From Bacteroidales bacterium UBA3297 (lineage in GTDB: Bacteria > Bacteroidota > Bacteroidia > Bacteroidales > Paludibacteraceae), in assembly GCA_002362105.1 (NCBI GenBank), contig DETD01000019.1, positions 12,684 to 76,683 of the forward strand: a DNA stretch of 64,000 nucleotides, written 5' to 3'. The first letter of the stretch is position 1; the number at the start of each line of letters is the position of its first letter. The position numbers and the translations under genes are program-made. Below, piece by piece: positions 1 through 8,858 of the stretch. Below the pieces are notes generated by a model that worked only from the letters and a program-made list of their open reading frames with translations, did no database searches and was not told the DNA's origin.

Positions 1-138
1 GTCGTCGTTGACAAAGGAAATTTTGTGCAAGTCCTGAGTGTCGTAGGACTCGAACTCGCTGGGAATAAAGCGCCCTGCTTCCGCGCTCATAGAAAGACCC
101 AGCAACAACGTAGTTAGTACGATGTGGTTCTGTTTCAT
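1..138 (-). CDS. Secreted protein, N-terminal 46 residues only (runs off the window)
   Basis: Reading leftward from the ATG at 138, the frame stays open to the window edge. The first residues are MKQNHIVLTTLLLGLSMSAEA, a short basic start, a hydrophobic core and a small-residue AEA cleavage site, so a Sec signal peptide is likely. The mature part begins GRFIPSEFESYDTQDLHK and is too short to place in a family. Only the 5' end is present. Function is unknown. Confidence 0.6.
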   Translation of the reverse strand, partial: MKQNHIVLTTLLLGLSMSAEAGRFIPSEFESYDTQDLHKISFVNDD

Positions 139-320
139 ATAAAAGTGTAGTTAGTTATTATAGTAGTACTTAAACCGGTGTGGCCGGCAGCGTGTTATAG
201 TCAGTCTTGTACGCCAAAATTCCATATTTTTCGGCTAATAACCAACTTTTTAGCCGTTTTTTTTATGCGTTATGTGCTAGTCTGTTTTAACCGAACTTGC
301 AAATGGCTCCATAAAAAGCA

Positions 321-357
321 GGAGAGCGGCTCCGAATTTTTCGGAACCGCTCTCTGT
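321..357 (-). terminator. Intrinsic terminator after ppnP
   Basis: Arms at 323-335 and 341-353 pair over 13 bp with one G-U type mismatch and a 5-nt loop. On the minus strand the stem is followed by CCTGCTTTTTATGG. It lies about 30 nt beyond the ppnP stop codon. Confidence 0.7.
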
Positions 358-387
358 GGGTTATTTATGTTGCAGAAACTCCAGCTT

Positions 388-669
388 TTACTTATATAGG
401 CAAAGGTATGGAGTGTCTTCCGTACACTTAACTTTGTACTTGACGTCTTTTGCAACTACAAACGACTCGAACTTCTTATAAGTCTTCCATTCGGTTTCGC
501 CAGGCTGCTGGATGGTGAGAGCCCCCGAAATAACCGTCATGATTTCGACGGTAGAGGTTCCGAATTCATATTCGCCTGCTGCCATAACGCCGACAGTTGC
601 CTTACCTTCTGCGCTGTTGAGTGCCATAGAAACAACATCGCCATTGAAATACTCGTTTGTCTTAAACAT
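388..669 (-). CDS. ppnP: Pyrimidine/purine nucleoside phosphorylase PpnP (DUF1255)
   Basis: A 93-residue single-domain protein, the usual length of the DUF1255/YaiE family. That family forms small cupin dimers which phosphorolyse nucleosides to a base and ribose 1-phosphate. Visible family features are the N-terminal MFKTNEYFNGDVVSMAL, the central GEYEFGTSTVEIMTVISG stretch and the C-terminal PYLCLYK. The family is cytosolic and acts in nucleoside salvage. The gene stands alone between a terminator and the DUF853 gene. The start is the only sensible ATG. Confidence 0.9.
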   Translation of the reverse strand: MFKTNEYFNGDVVSMALNSAEGKATVGVMAAGEYEFGTSTVEIMTVISGALTIQQPGETEWKTYKKFESFVVAKDVKYKVKCTEDTPYLCLYK

Positions 670-731
670 ACTATTGATTATAATTTTGGTGATTTGCCTG
701 TAAAGTTAATAAAAAGACCTGGTTTGTAGTG

Positions 732-2384
732 TTACTTCCTAGTCTTTGTGCCAGTGCCCAGCACGCTGCGTGTAATTTCTTTCGTGATGGCGCGGGTAGC
801 TGCCGAGGCGGCACTTTTCGCCACTTTCGAAGCCGCGGTCTTAGTGGTGGTTCTCGACTTTTTGCCTGTAACCTTGTTCGAGACGTAGCTGCCAAGTATG
901 CTTGCCACCGCACTGGTAACAGCTGTAAGGATGGCTTTGCCCACCTTGCCCATGATGCCGCTGTTCGAGCTTTCCTTCTTTTGGGCCTTGGTGTTCGGCT
1001 TTTCCTCTTCGTCCTCGTCCTCCTCCTCAGCCGCAGCCAGTTCTTGGTTGGCTTTCTCGGCTTCGGCAATCAGCACTTCGAATGCGCTTTCGCGGTCGAT
1101 GGTCTTGTCGTATTTGCCTTTCAGCAGAGAGCGGTTGATGATTTCGGTACGCTGGCTCTCGGTGATGGCGCCAATCTGGCTGAGTGGGAACAAGATTTTG
1201 GCGCGTTCGACCATGCACGGAGCACCTTTCTCGTCGAGGAACGACACCAGGGCCTCTCCGGTTTCGAGGTTCATAATGGCCTCGTCGGTCTTGAAGGCTG
1301 GGTTGGCACGGAAAGTGTCGGCCGCCGTCTTTACGGCCTTCTGGTCTTTAGGGGTGTAGGCGCGGAGGGCGTGTTGTACACGGTTACCCAGCTGGCCCAG
1401 AATATCTTCGGGAATATCTGTCGGACTTTGTGTGACAAAATAAATGCCGACGCCCTTGCTTCGGATCAGGCGGATGACCTGTTCTATCTTGTCGGCCAGT
1501 GCTTTTGGTGTATCGTCGAAAAGCATGTGCGCCTCGTCGAAGAAGAAAACGAGTTTTGGCTTGTCCATGTCGCCCACCTCTGGCAGTTGGCTGTAGAGGC
1601 TGCTCAGCAACCACAAAAGGAAAGTGGAGTAGAGCTTAGGCTGCAACATCAGTTTGTCGGCCGCCAGCACGTTCATAATACCTTTGCCACCCTCGGTTTG
1701 CAACAGGTCGAAAATGTCGAATTCCGGCTCGCCGAAGAACTTGTTGGCACCTTGGTTCTCCAACTCAAGCAGCGATCGCTGTATGGCACCCACACTCTGG
1801 GTGGCGATGTTGCCGTAGGTCGAGGTGTATTGGGCGGCATTCTTCGACACGTAGTCGAGCATAGAACGGAGGTCTTTCAAGTCGAGGAGGAGCAGGTTCC
1901 GGTCGTCGGCAATGCGGAAGACGATGTTCAAGATGCCGGTCTGGGTGTCGTTCAAACCCATCAGGCGGGCCAACAACTGCGGACCCATGCCCGAAATGGT
2001 GGCGCGGATGGGGTGTCCCTGCTCGCCGTAAACGTCGAAAAAGCGGACCGGACAGGGTTGGAATTCAGGATTTGGAATGCCGAAGGCATCTTTGCGTTTT
2101 TCGATAAAGCCGCTTAGCTTGCCAGCCTGGCTAATGCCGGAAAGGTCTCCCTTCATGTCGGCCATAAAGCAGGGAACACCTGCCTGGCAGAAGGTTTCGG
2201 CCATAACCTGTAGTGTAACCGTCTTACCCGTACCGGTGGCGCCGGCAATCAGTCCGTGGCGGTTAGCCATCTTGCCGACAATGTTGATAGGGCCGTTGTC
2301 GCTGTGGGCAATATAGTACCCTTTTTCCTGACTATACATATTTTGTTGTTTTTTAGTTTTCTGTTGGTTTGGGTTTGTCTCCAT
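732..2384 (-). CDS. DUF853 family HerA-like P-loop ATPase (YjgR-like)
   Basis: A protein of 550 residues with Walker A GATGTGKTV near residue 49 and Walker B LVFFFDEAHMLF near 260, typical of DUF853, a HerA/FtsK-related family. The C-terminal part has an acidic run (AAAEEEDEDEEEKP) followed by an Ala/Lys/Thr-rich basic tail. The reading frame continues upstream to 2444, but METNPNQQ at 2384 is preferred because an imperfect Bacteroidota promoter (TCAATTTGC) lies about 20 nt before it. A further ATG at 2339 (MYSQEKG) begins the conserved part. The physiological role of this family is not settled; DNA pumping or unwinding is inferred from HerA kinship. It diverges from the kinase-AAA gene. Confidence 0.85.
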   Translation of the reverse strand: METNPNQQKTKKQQNMYSQEKGYYIAHSDNGPINIVGKMANRHGLIAGATGTGKTVTLQVMAETFCQAGVPCFMADMKGDLSGISQAGKLSGFIEKRKDAFGIPNPEFQPCPVRFFDVYGEQGHPIRATISGMGPQLLARLMGLNDTQTGILNIVFRIADDRNLLLLDLKDLRSMLDYVSKNAAQYTSTYGNIATQSVGAIQRSLLELENQGANKFFGEPEFDIFDLLQTEGGKGIMNVLAADKLMLQPKLYSTFLLWLLSSLYSQLPEVGDMDKPKLVFFFDEAHMLFDDTPKALADKIEQVIRLIRSKGVGIYFVTQSPTDIPEDILGQLGNRVQHALRAYTPKDQKAVKTAADTFRANPAFKTDEAIMNLETGEALVSFLDEKGAPCMVERAKILFPLSQIGAITESQRTEIINRSLLKGKYDKTIDRESAFEVLIAEAEKANQELAAAEEEDEDEEEKPNTKAQKKESSNSGIMGKVGKAILTAVTSAVASILGSYVSNKVTGKKSRTTTKTAASKVAKSAASAATRAITKEITRSVLGTGTKTRK

Positions 2385-2611
2385 TGTAAAGGTACTGCAA
2401 ATTGAGCGAACTTGCAATTGTTTTGCCGTCAGACAGTGCCTCATTTTCGTAGAAACAGCCTGCTACAAACCTAATGAAATTGTGCTGTTTGTATAAAAAA
2501 CGCGCTTTTTATGCGGCACGAAGTGTAAAATGCGGAAAAAGTGTGCTGGCAGAAAGGCGCAATGCAGTGCGATTTCTCGAAATTATCTCTTTCTTTTACC
2601 GTGCTTTTGTG

Positions 2612-2620
2612 TATTTTTGC
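2612..2620 (+). promoter_or_regulatory. -7 box TATTTTTGC for the kinase-AAA gene
   Basis: It matches the Bacteroidota consensus TAnnTTTG followed by C, about 65 nt before the preferred ATG at 2686. No clear -33 TTG is seen at the usual spacing. Confidence 0.5.
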
Positions 2621-2685
2621 AGACATTCAAAAACTATGGCCCCGACAAGATGGATTCTTGTTGGCGCTCTTATATTCTACCAAAG

Positions 2686-4446
2686 ATGACGAACTTTACG
2701 AAAGGACAAAAGATTGACCAGTTCGAGGTTGTTGATTTGCTCAAGAAGGGAACTTATGCCGAATCGTACCAAGTGAAGGACGAGAACGGAAATCCGTGCT
2801 TCTTGAAACTGATGGCATTGTCGAAACTACAGCCCTACCAACTCGACGATAATGGCAATAATATAGAAATTGAGGTCTGCCGCGGCCTCGACCACCCAAA
2901 CCTGTGCAGCTATGTGTCCGATGGCTCAATTATCAGCAAGGGTCAGAAATACGTTTACTTGGTGAACCGTTTCGAAAATGCGGCTACTGTTGGCGATTAT
3001 CTGCGCCAAAATGGGCCAATCCCTATCGAGGGGGCCAAACTTGTTGCGTTTAACGTTTTGTCTGCCCTGAAATACCTTCACGAGCAGCCTGTTCCGGTTA
3101 TACATAACGAGGTGACTGTGCACAATGTGATGATGAGCGCACAGGGTGAAGTCAAACTGATTGACTTCGGAAACTCGCGCTTCCTCTCGCAAGGTGTTGC
3201 CCGCCAGTGTATGGACGAGCAGAACGTCTTCTATATGGCACCTGAGCGCTTGAACGGTGTGTTCAGCGTACAGAGCGACCTCTATTCGGTGGGTGTGTTG
3301 CTCTACCATATGGTATTCAACCAGTTGCCGTATTATTTCGACATTTCGCTCTTTGCCACTTCGTTCGGCATTACCGCCCTACAGCAGGCACGCGAGCAAC
3401 CGCTGAAAATGCCGCCAATTTCTGTGGAAGGCCTCGATGAGGAGTTTGCCACCCTGCTTCGCAAGGCTTTGGCCAGCGACCCAGAGCAGCGTTTCCAGAC
3501 GGCGGAAGACTTCATACAGGCGCTATCTGGCTCGGCCGACCTGCAGATGGAGGAACACGACGAGCAGATACTGGAACAGGGTATTGCTGCCTCTAACCTT
3601 ATTGATGACGAGGAGGTGGGCAACGGCTTTGACGATATTTCGGGTATGGAGGAGGTGAAAGACCAACTGACCAAGAAGGTGATTAACCTGCTGAAAGATC
3701 CTGAAAAAGCTAAAAAATACAAACTGGCGTTGCCTAACGGTTTGTTGCTCTACGGCCCTCCGGGCTGTGGTAAGACCATTTGGGCACAGCGTCTGGCCGA
3801 AGAAGCCGGTTTCCGCTACATGTACCTCAAAGCCAGCGATTTGCTGCGCATCTATATGCAGGGGTCGCACGGGGTGCTGACACAGATTGCGGAGCAGGCG
3901 AAGAAGGAGGCGCCGCTGGTCATCTGCCTCGACGAACTGGAACTGCTTATGCCGGGCAAGGAGAACCAGATGGAATATGTGATTGAGGCGGGTAACGAGT
4001 TCCTCGACTTGGTGGAAGGCTGTATCGACGACGGCATCTTCGTAGTGGCTGTCACCAGCCGTCCTGACCTTATTGACGCCGCTGTGGTGGCTACAGGCAG
4101 GTTGGAGCAGAAGGTCTACATTCCTATGCCTGACCTCGATGCCCGTAAGTCGATGTACGAGTTGCAGCTGGCCGAACGCCCGCTGGCCGACGATATCGAC
4201 TATGCGCGTCTGGCAGAACTGTCGGAACAGTTTGTGATTAACGATATTGCTTTTGTGGTGAACGATGCGGCTTTGAAAGCGTCGGAAACCGATTCCGACA
4301 TTACCCAGGCGTTGTTGGAAGAAACCCTCTCGCGCAAGAAGCCTTCGGTAACCGCTGAAATCTTGAAGCAGTACGAGTCTATCCGCGATATTATTGAAGA
4401 TAAGACCGAGAAGGTGAAGGAAACACAGCATATTGGTTTCCGTTAA
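2686..4446 (+). CDS. Kinase-like domain fused to an AAA+ ATPase
   Basis: A protein of 586 residues. Residues about 8-280 read as a Ser/Thr kinase fold: a glycine-loop region LLKKGTYAESYQVK, a candidate ATP lysine in CFLKLM (K41), the metal-binding DFG (160-162), APER (185-188) and SDLYSVGVLLYHM. The catalytic loop is HNEVTVHN (140-147) instead of HRDxKxxN, so the catalytic Asp is Glu and the Lys is lost. Catalysis is therefore doubtful. After an acidic linker, residues about 315-530 form an AAA+ module with Walker A GPPGCGKT (357-364), Walker B LVICLDEL and TSRPDLIDAAVVATGRLEQ in place of the usual second region of homology. MDSCWRS at 2650 is an alternative start. The role is unknown; regulated remodelling of a partner is inference. 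Confidence 0.8.
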   Translation: MTNFTKGQKIDQFEVVDLLKKGTYAESYQVKDENGNPCFLKLMALSKLQPYQLDDNGNNIEIEVCRGLDHPNLCSYVSDGSIISKGQKYVYLVNRFENAATVGDYLRQNGPIPIEGAKLVAFNVLSALKYLHEQPVPVIHNEVTVHNVMMSAQGEVKLIDFGNSRFLSQGVARQCMDEQNVFYMAPERLNGVFSVQSDLYSVGVLLYHMVFNQLPYYFDISLFATSFGITALQQAREQPLKMPPISVEGLDEEFATLLRKALASDPEQRFQTAEDFIQALSGSADLQMEEHDEQILEQGIAASNLIDDEEVGNGFDDISGMEEVKDQLTKKVINLLKDPEKAKKYKLALPNGLLLYGPPGCGKTIWAQRLAEEAGFRYMYLKASDLLRIYMQGSHGVLTQIAEQAKKEAPLVICLDELELLMPGKENQMEYVIEAGNEFLDLVEGCIDDGIFVVAVTSRPDLIDAAVVATGRLEQKVYIPMPDLDARKSMYELQLAERPLADDIDYARLAELSEQFVINDIAFVVNDAALKASETDSDITQALLEETLSRKKPSVTAEILKQYESIRDIIEDKTEKVKETQHIGFR

Positions 4447-4528
4447 CCAGTAGATACAGGGGAGGGGGAAGCTTGCAGGTGCGGCAACTCCCTTCCTTTC
4501 TTTTTGTTGAAAATCTATTTGATGAATT

Positions 4529-4957
4529 ATGAAAAAAATAACTTTTCTTTTATTATCAATCATTTTATTTTCTTGTGATGAGCAGGTAGAAGAAATTCAA
4601 GAAAAGGCTTCGCTTTTCACAATTTACAATAAGAGTAGCCATACTGTAGATATAATAGAACTTCGCCCAACATTGGAAACCATAAAAAACGAATATCATA
4701 TTGCAGTAGATGACTCGGTGTCGATTATGACTCCTCGTGAAGAGCATATTGTTCCTCCGTTTGGTTCTGGCGAGGTATATTTGATGTTTGATGACACGAT
4801 TAAATATAATTGTGTAAAGAACGATTATGATATGTTTTATAATGTTGCAAAATACAGATATCAGTATGAAACACCCCTATATGTTTGTAGGGGATATACC
4901 ATAACCGATACTGATTACGACATAGTGGTAGAAACGGTTAACCAAGCCAAGGAATGA
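4529..4957 (+). CDS. Small lipoprotein, tandem paralogue 1
   Basis: 142 residues beginning MKKITFLLLSIILFSCDEQ: a signal peptide with lipobox LFSC, so Cys16 is probably lipidated. The body has YNKSSHTVDIIELRPTL, then VYLMFDDTIK, and ends TITDTDYDIVVETVN. The next two genes share this plan. Against the second copy, residues about 28-90 and the last 20 are nearly identical at DNA level, whereas about 30 residues between them differ strongly. The family was not recognised. It is AT-rich compared with the flanking kinase-AAA gene. Confidence 0.75.
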   Translation: MKKITFLLLSIILFSCDEQVEEIQEKASLFTIYNKSSHTVDIIELRPTLETIKNEYHIAVDDSVSIMTPREEHIVPPFGSGEVYLMFDDTIKYNCVKNDYDMFYNVAKYRYQYETPLYVCRGYTITDTDYDIVVETVNQAKE

Positions 4958-4982
4958 CATTATTTTTTTGTTAAATTATAAT

Positions 4983-5417
4983 ATGAAAAAGATCTTTTTT
5001 CTTCTGTTGTCAGTTACCCTATTTTCTTGTAACGATCAAGAAGACGTATTAGAAGTACAAAGAAGGGCGATGTTGTTCACAATTTACAATAAGAGTAGCC
5101 ATGCTGTAGATATAATAGAACTTCGCCCAACATTGGGAACCGTTAAAAACGAATACCACATAGCAGTAGACGACTCGGTATCTATTTTGACTCCACGTGA
5201 AGAACATATTGCTCCTCCTTTTGGTTCTGGTGATGTATATTTAGTGTTTGATGATACTATCAAAGCTAATATTACTACAAATGAACATTCGATGTTCCAG
5301 GATGTAGGAAACTATGATATTAGTTATGAGACGGCAACTTATGTTTCTTGGAGATATACTATCACCGATACTGATTACGACATAGTGGTAGAAACGGTTA
5401 ATAAAAGCAAGGAATGA
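4983..5417 (+). CDS. Small lipoprotein, tandem paralogue 2
   Basis: 144 residues from MKKIFFLLLSVTLFSCNDQ, with lipobox LFSC. An in-frame ATG 15 nt upstream (MLNYN) would put extra residues before the signal peptide and is rejected. It is 25 nt downstream of paralogue 1 and shares with it long near-identical DNA blocks (about 5076-5260 and 5356-5401). The segment between them (DTIKANITTNEHSMFQDVG) is divergent. Family and function are not recognised; it is probably co-transcribed with its neighbours. Confidence 0.75.
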   Translation: MKKIFFLLLSVTLFSCNDQEDVLEVQRRAMLFTIYNKSSHAVDIIELRPTLGTVKNEYHIAVDDSVSILTPREEHIAPPFGSGDVYLVFDDTIKANITTNEHSMFQDVGNYDISYETATYVSWRYTITDTDYDIVVETVNKSKE

Positions 5418-5454
5418 CCTCTTCAAACTCTTACATTGTTATAAGTTATATTTT

Positions 5455-5871
5455 ATGAGAGAAGCCGTTTTTTTTCTGACTTTGATTTTTGCCATAATGT
5501 CGTCTTGCTCCAAGAAAGAAGAGATTTATGACAATGAAGTGAAATACATCATTGAAAATAAGTCTGGACACGAGCTTTCTATATTGGATATCTCTTATGT
5601 TTCTAGTTACGGTCCTGATACTACATTTTATACGATAAAGACGAACGATTCCGTTATCATTAAGCGTGTTTCTGATGACGACAATTTTCCACAACCATTT
5701 AGTTTGCTTGACGAGGTATATGTGGTGTTTGACGATACACTTAAGGCAAAGTGTGAATTGAGTAATGATTGTAAGTTAATTCAATGCAGATACTATGGTC
5801 CGATTGTTAATGATACTTACAAGTATACATTAACAGAATCTGATTTCACTTATTTTTTGAGTAATCTGTAA
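5455..5871 (+). CDS. Small lipoprotein, tandem paralogue 3 (diverged)
   Basis: 138 residues with signal peptide and lipobox MSSC (MREAVFFLTLIFAIMSSCSK). It is clearly related to the two preceding lipoproteins through IIENKSGHELSILDI, VYVVFDDTLKAKCE and the terminal YTLTESDFTYF, but diverged along its length. It is 37 nt downstream of paralogue 2, so the three genes likely form one transcription unit ending at the hairpin at 5889-5913. Function is unknown. Confidence 0.7.
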   Translation: MREAVFFLTLIFAIMSSCSKKEEIYDNEVKYIIENKSGHELSILDISYVSSYGPDTTFYTIKTNDSVIIKRVSDDDNFPQPFSLLDEVYVVFDDTLKAKCELSNDCKLIQCRYYGPIVNDTYKYTLTESDFTYFLSNL

Positions 5872-5888
5872 GATAATGTTTAGTCCTT

Positions 5889-5913
5889 AGCCCTGGCTGC
5901 ACAAGTCAGGGCT
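5889..5913. terminator. Hairpin between convergent lipoprotein and muramidase genes
   Basis: Arms AGCCCTGGCT (5889-5898) and AGTCAGGGCT (5904-5913) form a 10-bp stem with one mismatch and a 5-nt loop. The right arm contains the stop codon of the minus-strand muramidase gene. The U-tract is weak on both sides. Confidence 0.5.
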
Positions 5914-6454
5914 TTACTATTGTAATTGTCGGTTCGAACTTAAAGCTGTTGATCCGGTTCCGCCATCCTTTGAGGAACACCTTTTGTGAAGTGTTCTTTT
6001 CTACTAGTTGGTCTATAAAGAAGAGCCGTGTGTCCTTAATCATATCGAAAAGTAGCTGCTGGTTGGGAAACTGGTTGATGGCCGCCAGTGTTACAGGTCC
6101 GCAAATGCCGTCGGCAGGAACCGACAACACGTGTTTTTGGATGTAGCGTATGGCAGTTACCGGACCGCTTCCCCAGGCAAAGTCGACCAGAATGTTGGCA
6201 ATACTTTGGTTGTGGATAAGGTCGGCCTTCCATTTTTTCCAGTACAGGTCTATGAAAATGTCGGCCCATTCTTCTTGTGTAATATTCCGTAGTTCGTCTA
6301 TCGAGGGTTGCGGCTGCTTTTTGCGTGAACGCCAGCCACAGAAGGTTTTGTAGGTAATGCCGCACATGGTTGCCCCGCCCCTATCGGCCGGATGGTTGCT
6401 CCATCCGCCTTCAAGTTGTTGCAACATTGGGATGAACAGTTTAGGATTTGCCAT
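5906..6454 (-). CDS. Phage-type N-acetylmuramidase (GH108) with peptidoglycan-binding domain
   Basis: 182 residues, about the length of GH108/zliS-type endolysins. The N-terminal half has the family's catalytic EGG motif (LQQLEGGWSNHPADRGG) and GITYKTF. The C-terminal half matches the PG-binding-3 style domain found in this family (VLSVPADGICGPVTLAAIN, then FFIDQLVEKN...FLKGWRNRI). It would cleave the MurNAc-GlcNAc backbone of peptidoglycan. No signal peptide is visible, as in phage endolysins that need a holin. No holin or other phage gene is nearby, so it is a prophage relic or a domesticated lysozyme. Confidence 0.85.
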   Translation of the reverse strand: MANPKLFIPMLQQLEGGWSNHPADRGGATMCGITYKTFCGWRSRKKQPQPSIDELRNITQEEWADIFIDLYWKKWKADLIHNQSIANILVDFAWGSGPVTAIRYIQKHVLSVPADGICGPVTLAAINQFPNQQLLFDMIKDTRLFFIDQLVEKNTSQKVFLKGWRNRINSFKFEPTITIVKP

Positions 6455-6624
6455 GTCTTATTCAATTACAGATGTTTCTAAAAAAATAACAAACACCATA
6501 GACAGATGATGGTGAAGATTGAACGTTTTAGCATTATGGGGTAAATATAGGAAAATAAATAGAAAAAGTCTCGCAGTTTTTAATTCGGAGGTGCAGAACC
6601 CTCGCGACGATTCAATTTATTTTC

Positions 6625-6632
6625 TACATTTG
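6625..6632 (+). promoter_or_regulatory. -7 box TACATTTG for the secreted HExxH gene
   Basis: Exact TAnnTTTG 24 nt before the ATG at 6657. No -33 TTG is evident. Confidence 0.5.
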
Positions 6633-6656
6633 TAGCAGAACTAAGCTATTCGTATC

Positions 6657-8762
6657 ATGAGAAAAACACTCTTACTACTAACTACATTGTTGTCGATGTC
6701 ATTTTCCATGACGTTATCGGCACAGAAAAGCATTTATATCCCCAAGGAATGGCAGAACAGGAAGGACACCCTTATCTACAGCGAGAACGACCCTGGCAAC
6801 CAGTACACTTGGTCGAAATCGCGCTCGAAAGAGAGTGAGAACTTTATTGTCTTTTGGGATAAGAACTATGGCAATACCAATCCAACTAATGCGTCGTTGA
6901 CCTATAGTGTAGACATTGACGATTTGTTGGAGAAGTGCGAGGGCTTCTATGCTATGAATGTTGGCAAACTGGCATTTTGCGACGAAAGCCAGTCGAACGT
7001 GTCGAAGTATAAGTTGCTGATTCTGCTTAACCATACTACCGAATGGGTGTGTTATGGAGGCGGATACGACGACGTTATCGGAGCCTTGTGGCTGAGTCCG
7101 AGTACCAGCAAACCGGTTGGTTTTGCGGTAGGACACGAGGTGGGGCACTCTTTCCAGTACCAGGTCTATGCTGATCTTAAAGGCTATTCGGGTTTCCGTA
7201 CGGCCATCGGCTCTGGTTCTACCTTCTGGGAACAGACCGCACAGTGGCAGTCGAGCCAGTCGTTTCCCGACCAGAAGTGGAACGAAAGCTGGGGACTTTT
7301 CAAAAACACCCACAACTATGCCATGACGCACGAGTGGCACCGCTACCAGTCGTACTGGTGGCACTATTACCTTGCCGAAACATACGGTATTGACGCAATT
7401 GGCAAATTGTGGCGGTATAACCCGGGGTTTGGCGCTGACCCGAACGAGAGCTTTATGAAGATGAACGGTATGAGTGCCTCGGACCTGTATATGGAGTATT
7501 TCCTGTACGCCATGAAGATGGCGACGATGGATATCGACAACGTACGCGACGAGGCCGGCAGCTACATTTCGACCCTCCGTTACGACTATGTGGCCCTTGG
7601 TGGTGCAAAATACCAGGTCACTTATAGCAGTTGCCCGCAAAGTACGGGCTTCAATATCATCAGGCTGAATGTACCCAAGGCGGGAACTGAAATCTCGACC
7701 GATTTTACCTCTCTTGCCAACGGTGCGCCTCTGCCCAACGGCGATGCGGCCCAGTATTTCAATGGAGAGAAATTCACAGCTGCCAATGTTTCTACTTACA
7801 ACAAGTCGTCTAATTATTCCAACAGGGGCTTCCACCTGGGTTATGTGGCCCTTATGAAAGACGGGTCGAGGCGTTACCTTTACGAAGACGAGGTGTATTG
7901 TGCGGGTGTCGATGCCAGCAAAGAGGCGAGTTGCGTGGTGGGCTGTGTGGTGCCAGAGGGGGTAGACAAACTTTTCTTGGTGGTATCTCCTGCTCCGTCG
8001 GAATATATACAGCACAAGTGGGACGAGATTATCACAAACGACGACCAGTGGCCGTATACTGTCGAATTCAGGGGAACCAACCTGTTTGGTGCCGCCGATA
8101 TTTCAGATACTATTCCGATGAGCGATGTCGAGATTGCGTACGATGTTTATTTCCCTGCTTCGGCCAGTGTATATCAGGCTGTCAATATCAATGTCGATGG
8201 CACGGCCGCCTCTATGCTTGGTACGGCCTTGCAACTGAAGACATCGGCCCTTGGCAGCGTGCTCAGAACGTGGAAGAGTGAAGGCCCATCAGACGGGCAG
8301 GCTATGTTCTATGCGGTTAATTCCGATGGCTCTATCGTCAACATGGCATCTTCTGCAAACGGATATGGACATTGGTTCTCAGAATCGGGGAACCGGTGCG
8401 ATTATGCGTCGGGATATGTGTTCAGTGAGTTCGATGCCGGCAACCTGTCTTTCTCGTTAGGCCAATATCCGGGCAAACTGTCCAACGGTTCAAACTATAC
8501 AATTCGTCAGGCCATTGTCTACAAGAAGAATGGCCAGACAGCTATTGCCAAATTTGTGTTCAATATCCACATCACAGCGTCGAAAACGGGCTACGTGTTG
8601 CGGGATGGTGGAACGACAGGCACAGAGGCTGTCAGCCAAGACGTTGCCTATCCGGTAGCCTACTACACGGTGTCGGGCATCCGTATACCATCGTTGCAGC
8701 GGGGCGTCAACCTCGTTAAAATGAGTGACGGTAGTGTCAGGAAACTGGTGTTGAAACAATAG
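6657..8762 (+). CDS. Secreted DUF6055/DUF4859-like protein with HExxH motif
   Basis: 701 residues. A signal peptide (MRKTLLLLTTLLSMSFSMTLSAQ) precedes a domain with HEVGHSFQY at residue 160, a zinc-protease-like HExxH motif, followed by an aromatic-rich HEWHRYQSYWWHYYLAETYG stretch. From memory this resembles DUF6055. The region from about 490 (SDVEIAYDVYFPASASVYQ) resembles DUF4859. The end (VAYYTVSGIRIPSLQRGVN then VKMSDGSVRKLVLKQ) is a T9SS-type sorting tail as common in Prevotella, implying export to the surface. Proteolytic or glycan-related activity is unproven. The gene is monocistronic, ending at the strong hairpin at 8790-8826. Confidence 0.75.
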   Translation: MRKTLLLLTTLLSMSFSMTLSAQKSIYIPKEWQNRKDTLIYSENDPGNQYTWSKSRSKESENFIVFWDKNYGNTNPTNASLTYSVDIDDLLEKCEGFYAMNVGKLAFCDESQSNVSKYKLLILLNHTTEWVCYGGGYDDVIGALWLSPSTSKPVGFAVGHEVGHSFQYQVYADLKGYSGFRTAIGSGSTFWEQTAQWQSSQSFPDQKWNESWGLFKNTHNYAMTHEWHRYQSYWWHYYLAETYGIDAIGKLWRYNPGFGADPNESFMKMNGMSASDLYMEYFLYAMKMATMDIDNVRDEAGSYISTLRYDYVALGGAKYQVTYSSCPQSTGFNIIRLNVPKAGTEISTDFTSLANGAPLPNGDAAQYFNGEKFTAANVSTYNKSSNYSNRGFHLGYVALMKDGSRRYLYEDEVYCAGVDASKEASCVVGCVVPEGVDKLFLVVSPAPSEYIQHKWDEIITNDDQWPYTVEFRGTNLFGAADISDTIPMSDVEIAYDVYFPASASVYQAVNINVDGTAASMLGTALQLKTSALGSVLRTWKSEGPSDGQAMFYAVNSDGSIVNMASSANGYGHWFSESGNRCDYASGYVFSEFDAGNLSFSLGQYPGKLSNGSNYTIRQAIVYKKNGQTAIAKFVFNIHITASKTGYVLRDGGTTGTEAVSQDVAYPVAYYTVSGIRIPSLQRGVNLVKMSDGSVRKLVLKQ

Positions 8763-8789
8763 GGGGCCAAGTCGGCTTGCTTATAAAGA

Positions 8790-8826
8790 GGGCACGGGGA
8801 AATGGAAACTCCACTTCCCCGTGCCC
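8790..8826. terminator. Bidirectional terminator between the HExxH gene and mnmG
   Basis: Perfect 12-bp arms GGGCACGGGGAA (8790-8801) and TTCCCCGTGCCC (8815-8826) with a 13-nt loop lie between two convergent genes. The U-tract is modest (TGTGTGTTT on the plus strand). Confidence 0.7.
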
Positions 8827-8858
8827 TGTGTGTTTAGGTGCTTTTGCCAGTTGGCTCT

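Noticed and set aside
729..2117. 462-codon open frame on the plus strand
   Set aside because: It is antisense to the DUF853 gene, has no motif, signal or start context, and reflects codon bias of the real gene.
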